Shown here: positions 1-5,826 of the stretch, in pieces
Position numbering within the stretch: position 1 is the first letter of the stretch
Layout of the letters: the number at the start of each line of letters is the position of its first letter
NCBI GenBank assembly: GCA_020024985.1
Contig: JAHHSW010000064.1
Coordinates: 1 to 5,826 of the forward strand
DNA length: 5,826 nucleotides
Direction: 5' to 3'
Source: Anaeroplasmataceae bacterium
GTDB taxonomy: Bacteria; Bacillota_I; Bacilli_A; Acholeplasmatales; Anaeroplasmataceae
Notes under the pieces: model-generated
What the model was told of the DNA's origin: nothing
Seen by the model: the letters and a program-made list of their open reading frames with translations, nothing else
The model's database searches: none
Position numbers and translations under genes: made by a program

Positions 1-8
1 TTACGTTT

Positions 9-14
9 GAGGTG
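9..14 (+). promoter_or_regulatory. Ribosome binding site that sets the brnQ start
   Basis: GAGGTG lies here, with GAGG ending 6 nt before the ATG at 19. It favours ATG 19 over the in-frame TTG at 7, which overlaps the site itself, and over the ATG at 34, which has no comparable purine-rich site at the right distance. Confidence 0.6.
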
Positions 15-18
15 CAGT

Positions 19-1377
19 ATGGATGATTATTCTATGAAGCTTAGCAAAAAGCAAATGCTAATGACTAGCTTTTTACTTTTTTCCCTGTTCTTTGGAGCAG
101 GTAATTTAATATTCCCACCATTTTTAGGTGCAGAGGCAGGAAAAAATATGCCTATAGCGATTATAGGATTTTTAATAACTGCAGTAATACTACCTGTTCT
201 AGGAGTAGTAATCGTAGCTAAATTTAAAGGACTAGACAAGCTTGCTAGTAGAGTAAATCCCAAGTTTGCCTTGGTGTTTACAATAATTATTTTACTTTCA
301 ATAGGGCCTGGTCTTGGTATACCAAGGGCAGCCTCAGTTCCCTTTGAAATGGCAATAATGCCTTATTTACCAGAAAATTTGAATCCAAAAATATTTTTAT
401 TAATTTATTCATTGATATTTTTTGCATTAGCCCTATGGCTATCACTTTCTCCGCTTAAGCTACCAAAGCGTGTAGGATATATATTAACTCCTACGCTATT
501 AATATTAATTGTTACTTTATTTGTTACCTTTATGGTAAATGGTACAAGGAATATAGGAGAAGCAGCTGGTGGTTATATAGATTCTTCATTCTTTGTAGGC
601 TTTAATGAGGGGTATCAAACAATGGATACCATTGCAGCCTTAAATTTTGGTTTAGTTATTGCAACTACCTTAAATGATATGGGCGTTTCAGATAATAGGA
701 AGGTCGTTGGCTATACTGTAAAGACTGGTATCTTTGCTGGAGTTATTTTATCAGCAGTATATTTAATGCTTGCATATATGGGTATGGCTGTTTCTAAAAT
801 CTATGAGGGAAGCGAAAATGGTGCTGTAATTTTAAGAGGTATCACTAAAATGCTTTATGGTGATGCTGGTGCTATAATTTTAGCAACTATTTTTACATTA
901 GCATGCTTAACTACCTGTGTAGGCTTAATAACATCAATATCAAAATATTTCTCTGATACATTTAAGAAGTTTAAGTATACTCATGTAGCAATATTTATTA
1001 CAGTAGTATCATTCTTAATTTGTAATCTAGGCTTAAATATGATTTTATCAATTTCTATTCCAGTATTAAATTTCATTTATCCAGTATCAATAGTTTTAAT
1101 TATCTTAGGCTTCTTTGATAATTTCTACAAGAATAATAAGCTAATTTATCCTTTAACAATAGCCTTAACTGCTTTAATTAGCTTTATATATTCATTACAT
1201 CATTTAAAGGTTCCTCTAGGATTTTTAGATGTCGCTTGCTCATATATACTTGGCTATGAGCTTGGCTTTGGTTGGGTAAGCTTTGCGATATTTGGAGTAT
1301 TAATAAGTGGAATAGTAGCACTTATTAAATATTTTATTAATAAAAAAGCTGCAAATGCTGAGCTAAAGGAAGAATAA
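19..1377 (+). CDS. brnQ: Branched-chain amino acid transporter, BrnQ/LIVCS family
   Basis: Cytoplasmic-membrane carrier expected to import leucine, isoleucine and valine with a cation (LIVCS family, TC 2.A.26). The product is 452 aa from ATG 19, the usual length for the family. The N-terminus has the family signature FGAGNLIFPP at residues 25-34, in the first membrane segment. The rest is a succession of hydrophobic segments, consistent with about 12 helices, joined by short loops and ending in a Lys/Glu-rich cytoplasmic tail. The start is chosen for the GAGGTG at 9-14; ATG 34 is an in-frame alternative. The reading frame is uninterrupted and stops at TAA. It is followed by an intrinsic terminator and is separated by 373 bp from the amino-sugar genes, so it is probably an independent unit; anything upstream lies outside the window. 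Family assignment is secure. Substrate preference and coupling ion (Na+ or H+) are known from the family, not read from the sequence. Confidence 0.95.
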   Translation: MDDYSMKLSKKQMLMTSFLLFSLFFGAGNLIFPPFLGAEAGKNMPIAIIGFLITAVILPVLGVVIVAKFKGLDKLASRVNPKFALVFTIIILLSIGPGLGIPRAASVPFEMAIMPYLPENLNPKIFLLIYSLIFFALALWLSLSPLKLPKRVGYILTPTLLILIVTLFVTFMVNGTRNIGEAAGGYIDSSFFVGFNEGYQTMDTIAALNFGLVIATTLNDMGVSDNRKVVGYTVKTGIFAGVILSAVYLMLAYMGMAVSKIYEGSENGAVILRGITKMLYGDAGAIILATIFTLACLTTCVGLITSISKYFSDTFKKFKYTHVAIFITVVSFLICNLGLNMILSISIPVLNFIYPVSIVLIILGFFDNFYKNNKLIYPLTIALTALISFIYSLHHLKVPLGFLDVACSYILGYELGFGWVSFAIFGVLISGIVALIKYFINKKAANAELKEE

Positions 1378-1382
1378 ATTTG

Positions 1383-1408
1383 AAAAAACACTCCAAAAAA
1401 TGGAGCGT
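1383..1408 (-). terminator. A-rich hairpin after brnQ, possible minus-strand terminator
   Basis: The stem CTCCA (1391-1395) / TGGAG (1401-1405) has an AAAAA loop and can extend outward by two pairs past one mismatch (AC 1388-1389 with GT 1407-1408). On the + strand no T-run follows it. Read on the - strand, the stem is followed within two bases by six T (complement of 1383-1388), the layout of a terminator for leftward transcription. No minus-strand gene is visible to its right, so it may simply be a 3'-end hairpin of the brnQ mRNA. Confidence 0.35.
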
Positions 1409-1429
1409 ATATTATAACTTAATTAAGAT

Positions 1430-1455
1430 AAGAAGGATTAATTCCTTCTTTTTTT
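1430..1455 (+). terminator. Rho-independent terminator of brnQ
   Basis: AAGAAGGA (1430-1437) pairs perfectly over 8 bp with TCCTTCTT (1443-1450) around the loop TTAAT. The right arm merges into a seven-T run (1449-1455). The stem has only three G-C pairs, but perfect pairing followed at once by the T-tract, 53 bp after the brnQ stop, is a typical intrinsic terminator for an AT-rich genome. Confidence 0.8.
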
Positions 1456-1520
1456 GGCTTTTTATTAAATTTATATAGCGCAAAATGCATACATTAGCCT
1501 GATTATAATTAAAAAAGTGA

Positions 1521-1573
1521 AATTTAGCTAAATATGCAAGAGCTTTCATAGATAAAGCCTTAGCTTACAAATT
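1521..1573. repeat. Nested inverted repeat around the cre-like site
   Basis: Three 5-bp arm pairs nest inside each other: AATTT 1521-1525 with AAATT 1569-1573, GCTAA 1527-1531 with TTAGC 1560-1564, and GCTTT 1542-1546 with AAAGC 1554-1558. Each arm is short and AT-rich. The set could fold as one interrupted hairpin in RNA, or it could be chance. It is transcribed only if a promoter lies to its left. Confidence 0.3.
1535..1548. promoter_or_regulatory. cre-like site (CcpA catabolite-repression operator)
   Basis: TGCAAGAGCTTTCA matches the strong palindromic cre TGAAAGCGCTTTCA at 12 of 14 positions. It fits 8 of the 10 defined positions of TGWAANCGNTNNCA; the misses are W at position 3 and the C of the central CG. 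It lies about 58 bp upstream of the predicted -35 of the binding-protein/nag promoter. Carbon catabolite control of amino-sugar genes is common in Bacillota, so the placement is sensible. Binding is inferred from the sequence match only. Confidence 0.45.
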
Positions 1574-1605
1574 GGTAAGATATTTCATAATTTACTATAA
1601 AAATG

Positions 1606-1633
1606 TTGATTTACTCCAAAGAGGTTGTATAAT
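1606..1633 (+). promoter_or_regulatory. Sigma-A-type promoter for the binding-protein/nag genes
   Basis: A -35 element TTGATT (1606-1611, four of six matches to TTGACA) is followed by a 16-bp spacer and a perfect -10 TATAAT (1628-1633). Transcription would start near 1640, giving a leader of about 110 nt before ATG 1751. This is the best promoter pair in the intergenic region. Confidence 0.6.
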
Positions 1634-1691
1634 AATGGCAGCATTAGATAGGAAGTAACAATTAAATAATTCAGGTATAAGAGGGTTTATA

Positions 1692-1715
1692 GTCCGATTA
1701 CTATTTAATTGGGAC
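1692..1715. promoter_or_regulatory. Operator-like imperfect palindrome in the leader
   Basis: GTCC (1692-1695) pairs with GGAC (1712-1715), and ATTA (1697-1700) pairs with TAAT (1706-1709), around the loop CTATT with a small asymmetric bulge. It sits 50-60 bases downstream of the predicted transcription start. It could be a repressor operator or a leader hairpin. The right flank GGGACAACT loosely recalls half-sites of GntR-type amino-sugar regulators such as NagR, but no regulator gene is in the window, so the assignment is open. Confidence 0.3.
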
Positions 1716-1750
1716 AACTAAAGTAAGTTGAGAAAAAGGGAAAAGAAAAA

Positions 1751-3213
1751 ATGTTAAAAAAAGAAATTAGCAATCGCAGCAATTGCTGCAGCAGTTGGTT
1801 TAACAGCCGTATCTTGTAAGGGAAATTCAAATGAAATGTCAATCTTCCTTTATCAAGACAAATATGTTTATCAAGATGGAATGCCAGTTTTTGAAAAGGC
1901 AAACCAGTTAGCAGGTATTGAGCTTGAGGGCTTTTTACAAAAATATGATTCAAACTACAAGCAAAAATTTACTACTGGTGGCAAGGATTGTAATATCGTA
2001 GTAATAGACCAAGATACAATTGAGTCTACAGCCTTATCAGATGAGCTATACATTGATAGCACTCCATATATTACTGAGGAGATAACTCCAAATTTAACTA
2101 AGTTCTTTAATGAAAATCCAGAGAAGAAGCATTGGGCTACATCTGTTGATGGTAAGATTTATGGTATCCCATTCTATACTGCAGGTAAAACTGCTAAGGC
2201 ATTCTTTATTCGTTTAGACTGGTGTAAGAAGCTTGCTGCAAACAATAAACTTCCAGAGGGAGTTATACTAGATAATTTAGATTCAATTACTGTAGATCAG
2301 CTACATGATTTATTATTAGCCTTCAAGACTAATAAGAGCTTATTAACAGATGCAAATAATATTTATCCATATTTTGACCGTGATGCTAGATTCGGTCTTG
2401 GTGAACTAGCTTCATTCTGGGGTGGTTCATTCATTTATGAGGTTAGAGATGGTAAGGTTGTATTCGGTGCAGCTACTGATGAGTTCAAGACTGCTATGAA
2501 GAAGCTATCAACTTGGTATGCTGAGGGTATCATTGAGCCTACTATTTTAGATAATCTTAAGGATAAGAGAGTTACCTACTTTGGACAAAATTCAGGTGGT
2601 ATGACTCATGACTGGTTAGGATTTACTTATAGCTTTAACGATGTTGCCGCTAAGGATACAGAGCATAAGGAGCTTCCAGAGGGCTTTGAGCTACTATGTA
2701 TTTGTCTACCAAAGAGAGCTGATGGTGTACAAATTAAAAGAACAAGTCGTAAGGCTATTGGTAATGTAACAGCTATCAATAAGAGAAACACTGAGGAGCA
2801 AAGAATTAAGATTATGAAGTGGATTGATTTTCTTCAGTCCTGAAGGAAATGAATTACTAAACTTTGGTGTTGAGGATGTACAATATCCAAAGGGTGATGG
2901 TAAGAATGTATTTACTGATAAGATCTTAAACTCTAGCGCAACAGCTTTAGCTAATCTATATCAGGTTGGTTGTCAATTACAAACTCCAGGTGTTCAAGAC
3001 TTCGAATATGAGAAGGCTTGGTTATCAGAGCCTGCTAAGAAGGCAATGGAAAGCTATAATCCAATCGTTGATACTCATGCAAATGACTTAATTTATCCAA
3101 ATATCAAGTTTACAAAGGAAGATTATGAGGTTGTAAATAAGGCAAAGACAGCAGTTGAGCAAAAAATGATGATTTATGTAAATAAGTGGCTAAAGGATGG
3201 TAGCACTTTAACT
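1751..3213 (+). pseudogene. ABC-transporter solute-binding lipoprotein, frameshifted twice and missing its C-terminus
   Basis: Remnant of an extracellular family-1-type binding protein, resembling the LipO/LplA (YtcQ) group, that would capture a sugar outside the membrane for an ABC importer. ATG 1751 opens MLKK but leaves frame in the A7 run 1756-1762; removing one A gives a lipoprotein signal peptide (three Lys, hydrophobic core, lipobox TAVSC with Cys at repaired residue 22, codon 1815-1817). The frame stays open to the T4 run 2828-2831, where one extra T leads to TGA at 2841-2843; removing a T continues as WIDFFSPEGNELLNFG, a family-typical stretch. Other family-like segments are DGKIYGIPF (repaired residues about 133-141), FFIRLDW and WYAEGIIEP. 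About 487 residues remain, then the frame enters NagB sequence. As read, the longest intact piece starts at ATG 1836 and lacks the signal peptide. Substrate is unproven; context suggests an amino sugar or glycan fragment. The 3' boundary is uncertain (3190-3230). The indels may be sequencing errors. Confidence 0.8.
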
Positions 3214-3621
3214 GACGCTACTAAGGCATGTGAGGAATATGATGCTATTATCGAGTCTATGTGTGGTGTTGATCTACAATTATTAGGTCTTGGTCATGAT
3301 GGTCATATCGGATTCAATGAGCCAGCTGATCATTTCGCTCAAAAGACAAACTGTGTTAATTTAACAGAAATGACTATTGAGGCAAATAAGAGATTCTTTG
3401 CTTCAATCAACGATGTACCTCGTCAAGCATATACAATGGGTATTGGTACAATTATGGCTGCTAAGACTGTATTAATGGTAGTCAGCGGTAAGGATAAGGC
3501 TCAAATTGTAAAGGATGCATTCTTTGGCCCTGTAACTCCACAGGTTCCAGCTTCAATTTTACAATTCCATCCTAATTTTATTCTAGTTGCAGATGAGGAT
3601 GCTTTATCACTAGTTAAGTAA
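3214..3621 (+). pseudogene. nagB: Glucosamine-6-phosphate deaminase, C-terminal half only, fused in frame to the binding protein
   Basis: NagB converts glucosamine-6-phosphate to fructose-6-phosphate and ammonia in the cytoplasm. About 135 residues remain of the roughly 240 usual for Gram-positive NagB. They begin near DATKACEEYDAII, which aligns with the 'DLEAECRRYEQLV' region of Bacillus NagB. The core GLGHDGHIGFNEP holds the equivalents of E. coli Asp141, His143 and Glu148 (codons 3298-3300, 3304-3306, 3319-3321), and the C-terminal part is colinear to the natural end at TAA. Missing are the N-terminal phosphate-binding loop (GGTP type) and the Asp72 of the FNMDEY/VNLDEY motif, so deaminase activity is not expected. 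There is no start codon or ribosome binding site of its own: the frame continues straight from the binding-protein C-terminus. nagA follows after 14 bp. The identity is clear. Whether the truncation is real or an assembly join is not settled by the sequence. Confidence 0.85.
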
Positions 3622-3635
3622 TCGGAGGCTATTCA

Positions 3636-4784
3636 ATGTTTATTCAAAGTAGAAGAGTTTGGTTTGCAAATCAATTTGTAAGTGCTCAAATTGAATTTGA
3701 AAATGGTAAAATTACTCGTATTTATGATTATAATGAAAAGAAATGCGATAAGGACTATGGAGATTTAAGAATTGTACCAGGATTTATTGATGTACATACT
3801 CATGGTGCTTATGGCTTTGATACAAATTATGCAGAGGAGGAGGGCCTACGCTACTGGATGAGACATATTCCAGAGGAGGGTGTAACCGCTATTCTTCCTA
3901 CAACTGTTACTCAGCTTCCTGAGGTTTTAGCTCCTGCTCTAAAGAATGTTGCTAAGGTAGTTAAGGAAGGCTATGAGGGTGCTGAAATTCTTGGTGTTCA
4001 CTTCGAAGGACCTTACCTTGATATGAAGTATAAGGGAGCTCAGCCACCAGAGGCTATTGCTAAGCCAACAATTGAAGAGTTTAAGTACTATCAGGAGTGT
4101 GCTAATGGCTTAATTAAGTATATTACCATTGCTCCAGAGCATGATGAGGACTTTGCTTTAATTAGATATATGAGTCAAAATGGAGTAGTAGTATCAATGG
4201 GTCATAGTAGTGCAACTTATGAGCAAGCGCTTCTTGGAATTGCTAATGGTGCAACCTCAATGACTCACGTTTATAATGGTATGACTCCATATCATCATAG
4301 AGATTTAGGACTTGTAGGTACTGCCTTTAGAGTTAGAGATATTTATGGTGAGGTAATTTGTGATGGCTGTCACTCAACCTTCGCTGCTTTAAATAATTTC
4401 TTTACTACAAAGGGAAGAGATTATTCAATAATGATTTCAGATTCCTTAAGACCAAAGGGCTGCTCACCAGATGGTGAATATACCTTAGGTGGTCATCCAA
4501 TCGTAATTGGAGAGGATGGTCTTGCAAGAATTAAGGGTACTGACACAATTGCCGGATCTACTCTAAGAATTAATAAGGGACTTAAGAATTTAGTAGAGTA
4601 TGCATTGGTACCATTTGATGTTGCCTTAAATTCATGTACAATTAATCCTGCTAGATGTCTACGTGTAGATGATAGAAAGGGTAGAATTAAGGTTGGCTAT
4701 GACGCAGATATGGTTGTATTAGATAATGATTATAATGTTATTGAAACCTATTGTCGTGGCAAGGAAATGCTAAATAATAAATAA
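3636..4784 (+). CDS. nagA: N-acetylglucosamine-6-phosphate deacetylase
   Basis: Cytoplasmic metal-dependent amidohydrolase that removes acetate from N-acetylglucosamine-6-phosphate, giving glucosamine-6-phosphate for NagB. At 382 aa it has full family length. The metal and active-site pattern is complete: HTH at residues 54-56 in PGFIDVHTHG, Glu124 in GVHFEGPYLD, His190 in SMGHSS, His211 in MTHVYNGM, the substrate-side His246 in CDGCHS, and catalytic Asp269 in ISDSLRPKG. IAGS (315-318) and a C-terminal DADMVVLD strand complete the fold. The intact HxH suggests the Bacillus-like metal site rather than the E. coli form, in which these histidines are replaced. Start ATG 3636 has GGAGG at 3624-3628, 7 nt upstream. 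It sits 14 bp after the nagB remnant and 14 bp before the ROK gene, so one transcript is likely. No defect is seen. Confidence 0.95.
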   Translation: MFIQSRRVWFANQFVSAQIEFENGKITRIYDYNEKKCDKDYGDLRIVPGFIDVHTHGAYGFDTNYAEEEGLRYWMRHIPEEGVTAILPTTVTQLPEVLAPALKNVAKVVKEGYEGAEILGVHFEGPYLDMKYKGAQPPEAIAKPTIEEFKYYQECANGLIKYITIAPEHDEDFALIRYMSQNGVVVSMGHSSATYEQALLGIANGATSMTHVYNGMTPYHHRDLGLVGTAFRVRDIYGEVICDGCHSTFAALNNFFTTKGRDYSIMISDSLRPKGCSPDGEYTLGGHPIVIGEDGLARIKGTDTIAGSTLRINKGLKNLVEYALVPFDVALNSCTINPARCLRVDDRKGRIKVGYDADMVVLDNDYNVIETYCRGKEMLNNK

Positions 4785-4798
4785 TTGAGGTAGAGAAT

Positions 4799-5826
4799 AT
4801 GTTTTCTAATATTTTAGATAAGGATTTTAAGCCTGCCATCCTTGAATTAAGAAAATTCAATGAGGATGTAAAAAAGGATCCAAATAGAGTTCATTTAATT
4901 ATAGCTATTGAAAGAAACCATGGCTATATTTATCGTAAGGAGCTTGATATTTTATCAGAGGGTGTTGATGATGAAAGAAATACCTTTATGGTAGAAAGAA
5001 TTATTAAATCAATTTTATGGGTAGTTGGAGGCTATAAGATTTTTATAGCTGGCTCTCATAAGGTTTACGAGGATATTAAGAGCTACTATAAGAAGGGTGG
5101 ACTTCGTGAATTTGATTATGATTTCATGAGTAATGTTTATGAAAATGAGGTTCAGGTTATTGAGTGCACCTATGATAATATTCCAGCTGAGGTTTCATCA
5201 TCTATTCCAGCTCTAGGTGAGCTTAAGGGTAGAAGAATCGGCTTTGATGCTGGTGGTAGTGATAGAAAGTGCTCATGTGTTGTTGATGGTGAGGTTACCT
5301 ATTCAGAGGAGGTAGTTTGGTTCCCTAAGCTAAACTCTGATCCACAATACCATTATGATGGAATTTATGCAGCTATGAAGAATGCCATCGAGAAGATGGG
5401 TGGAGATGTTGACGCAATTGGTGTTTCATCTGCAGGTGTTTATATCGATAATAAGGCAATGGTTGCTTCATTATTCATTAAGGTAGCTAAGGATGATTTT
5501 GATAAGAGAATTAAGACTATCTATATTGATGTTGTAAAGCAGCTTGAGCGTGAGCTTGGACATAAGATTTCTTTAGTTGTAGCAAATGACGGTGATGTTA
5601 CTGCCCTAGCTGGAGCAATTGATCTTAAGGACACAGGAGTTCTAGGTATTGCTATGGGTACTAGTGAGGCTGTAGGCTATGTTGATGCTAAGGGTAATCT
5701 AACTGGTTGGTTATCAGAGCTTGCCTTTGTACCAGTTGACTTTAATAAAAATGCAATGGTTGATGAGTGGTCCCTAGATTTTGGTGTAGGCTGCAAGTAT
5801 TTCTCACAGGATGCAGTAATAAAGCT
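4799..5826 (+). CDS. ROK-family protein (sugar-kinase-like) with N-terminal extension, 3' end outside window
   Basis: 342 codons are present and the frame is open at the window edge. The start ATG 4799 has GAGG at 4787-4790, 8 nt upstream. Residues 1 to about 145 form an extension ahead of the kinase fold, with no motif I can assign a function to. The ROK/actin-like ATPase part starts at about 146 with RRIGFDAGGSD (phosphate-1 loop, Asp150), then AIGVSSAG, the NDGDVTALAG segment whose Asp264 matches the catalytic base of ROK kinases (usually NDANAAALGE), and AMGTSEAVG in place of the usual GTGIGGG loop. The ROK zinc motif (CxCGxxGC) is not seen before the edge. There is no DNA-binding helix-turn-helix at the N-terminus, so a NagC-like repressor is unlikely. 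Directly after nagA, an amino-sugar kinase role is plausible, but the altered GTG loop means activity cannot be assumed. Extended ROK proteins of this kind seem familiar from gut Firmicutes; that is recollection, not a search. Confidence 0.8.
   Translation, partial: MFSNILDKDFKPAILELRKFNEDVKKDPNRVHLIIAIERNHGYIYRKELDILSEGVDDERNTFMVERIIKSILWVVGGYKIFIAGSHKVYEDIKSYYKKGGLREFDYDFMSNVYENEVQVIECTYDNIPAEVSSSIPALGELKGRRIGFDAGGSDRKCSCVVDGEVTYSEEVVWFPKLNSDPQYHYDGIYAAMKNAIEKMGGDVDAIGVSSAGVYIDNKAMVASLFIKVAKDDFDKRIKTIYIDVVKQLERELGHKISLVVANDGDVTALAGAIDLKDTGVLGIAMGTSEAVGYVDAKGNLTGWLSELAFVPVDFNKNAMVDEWSLDFGVGCKYFSQDAVIK

Larger units (their letters stand above)
1456..1750 (+). other. Intergenic regulatory region before the binding-protein/nag genes
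   Basis: There is no credible coding sequence here. Besides the sites listed separately, there is an isolated TATAAT at 1504-1509 without a recognisable -35, and a weaker promoter-like pair (TTGGTA 1572-1577, 18 bp, TATAAA 1596-1601). The stretch just before ATG 1751 is purine-rich, with AAGGG (1736-1740) ten bases before the start codon acting as the likely ribosome binding site. I recognise no tRNA and no known riboswitch class. Confidence 0.55.

Noticed and set aside
27..263. 78-codon minus-strand open frame opposite the start of brnQ
   Set aside because: It lies wholly antisense to the clear BrnQ signature region, has no recognisable product and no obvious ribosome binding site.
1504..1509. 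Isolated TATAAT as a promoter
   Set aside because: No TTG-type -35 element lies 15-19 bp upstream, and such boxes arise often by chance in AT-rich sequence.
1635..1658. Seven-codon open frame (MAALDRK) after the TATAAT box, as a possible leader peptide
   Set aside because: Its ATG lies at or before the predicted transcription start and has no ribosome binding site, and there is no attenuator after it.
1378..1750. CRISPR, tRNA, known riboswitch or insertion-sequence ends in the intergenic region
   Set aside because: There are no regularly spaced repeats, no cloverleaf, no familiar aptamer core, and no transposase or matching terminal inverted repeats.
1705..1953. 82-codon minus-strand open frame over the binding-protein 5' end
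   Set aside because: It is a shadow of the signal peptide and N-terminal domain on the other strand, is rich in Leu/Phe from low-complexity sequence, and resembles no family I know.
2841..2843. TGA read as tryptophan (mycoplasma-type code)
   Set aside because: The frame after this TGA soon meets another stop and does not match the family, Trp is TGG throughout the intact genes, and a one-base indel explains the break better.
2824..3621. An independent gene starting at TTG 2824 and encoding a 265-aa deaminase
   Set aside because: The first ~130 residues are clearly the binding-protein C-terminus, there is no ribosome binding site at 2824, and the break is explained by one extra T.

Overview
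This 5.8 kb window is AT-rich (roughly a third G+C by eye) and uses the standard stop codons, with TGG for Trp and no in-frame TGA read-through needed. It looks like a low-GC Gram-positive (Bacillota or Mycoplasmatota-like), perhaps a gut-associated Bacilli lineage. That placement rests on composition, GGAGG-type ribosome binding sites, a lipoprotein-type binding protein and a CcpA-like operator; it is an inference.

Layout, all genes on the + strand. (1) 19-1377: a complete BrnQ-type branched-chain amino acid transporter. (2) 1378-1750: a 373 bp intergenic region with two hairpins just after brnQ (the second a convincing intrinsic terminator), a cre-like site inside a nested dyad, a good sigma-A-type promoter and an operator-like palindrome before the next gene. 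(3) 1751-3621: a damaged composite locus. It starts as an ABC-transporter solute-binding lipoprotein, carries two single-base frameshifts in homopolymers (an A7 run in the signal peptide, a T4 run at 2828-2831), and then runs in frame at about 3190-3230 into the C-terminal half of glucosamine-6-phosphate deaminase (NagB). The N-terminal half of NagB, the end of the binding protein and any permease genes between them are absent. (4) 3636-4784: an intact nagA. (5) 4799 to the window edge: a ROK-family protein with a ~145-residue N-terminal extension, cut by the window end.

Regions 3-5 look like an amino-sugar import and catabolism operon: binding protein (with permeases expected downstream), NagB, NagA and a ROK kinase-like protein, with 14 bp gaps between the last three genes. 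NagA and NagB convert N-acetylglucosamine-6-phosphate to fructose-6-phosphate, ammonia and acetate. As sequenced, the uptake gene and nagB are broken and nagA is intact. The most notable observation is the in-frame binding-protein/NagB chimera, which is either a real deletion or an assembly join. The two homopolymer indels nearby raise the odds of sequence error. I see no convincing undescribed biological system here.
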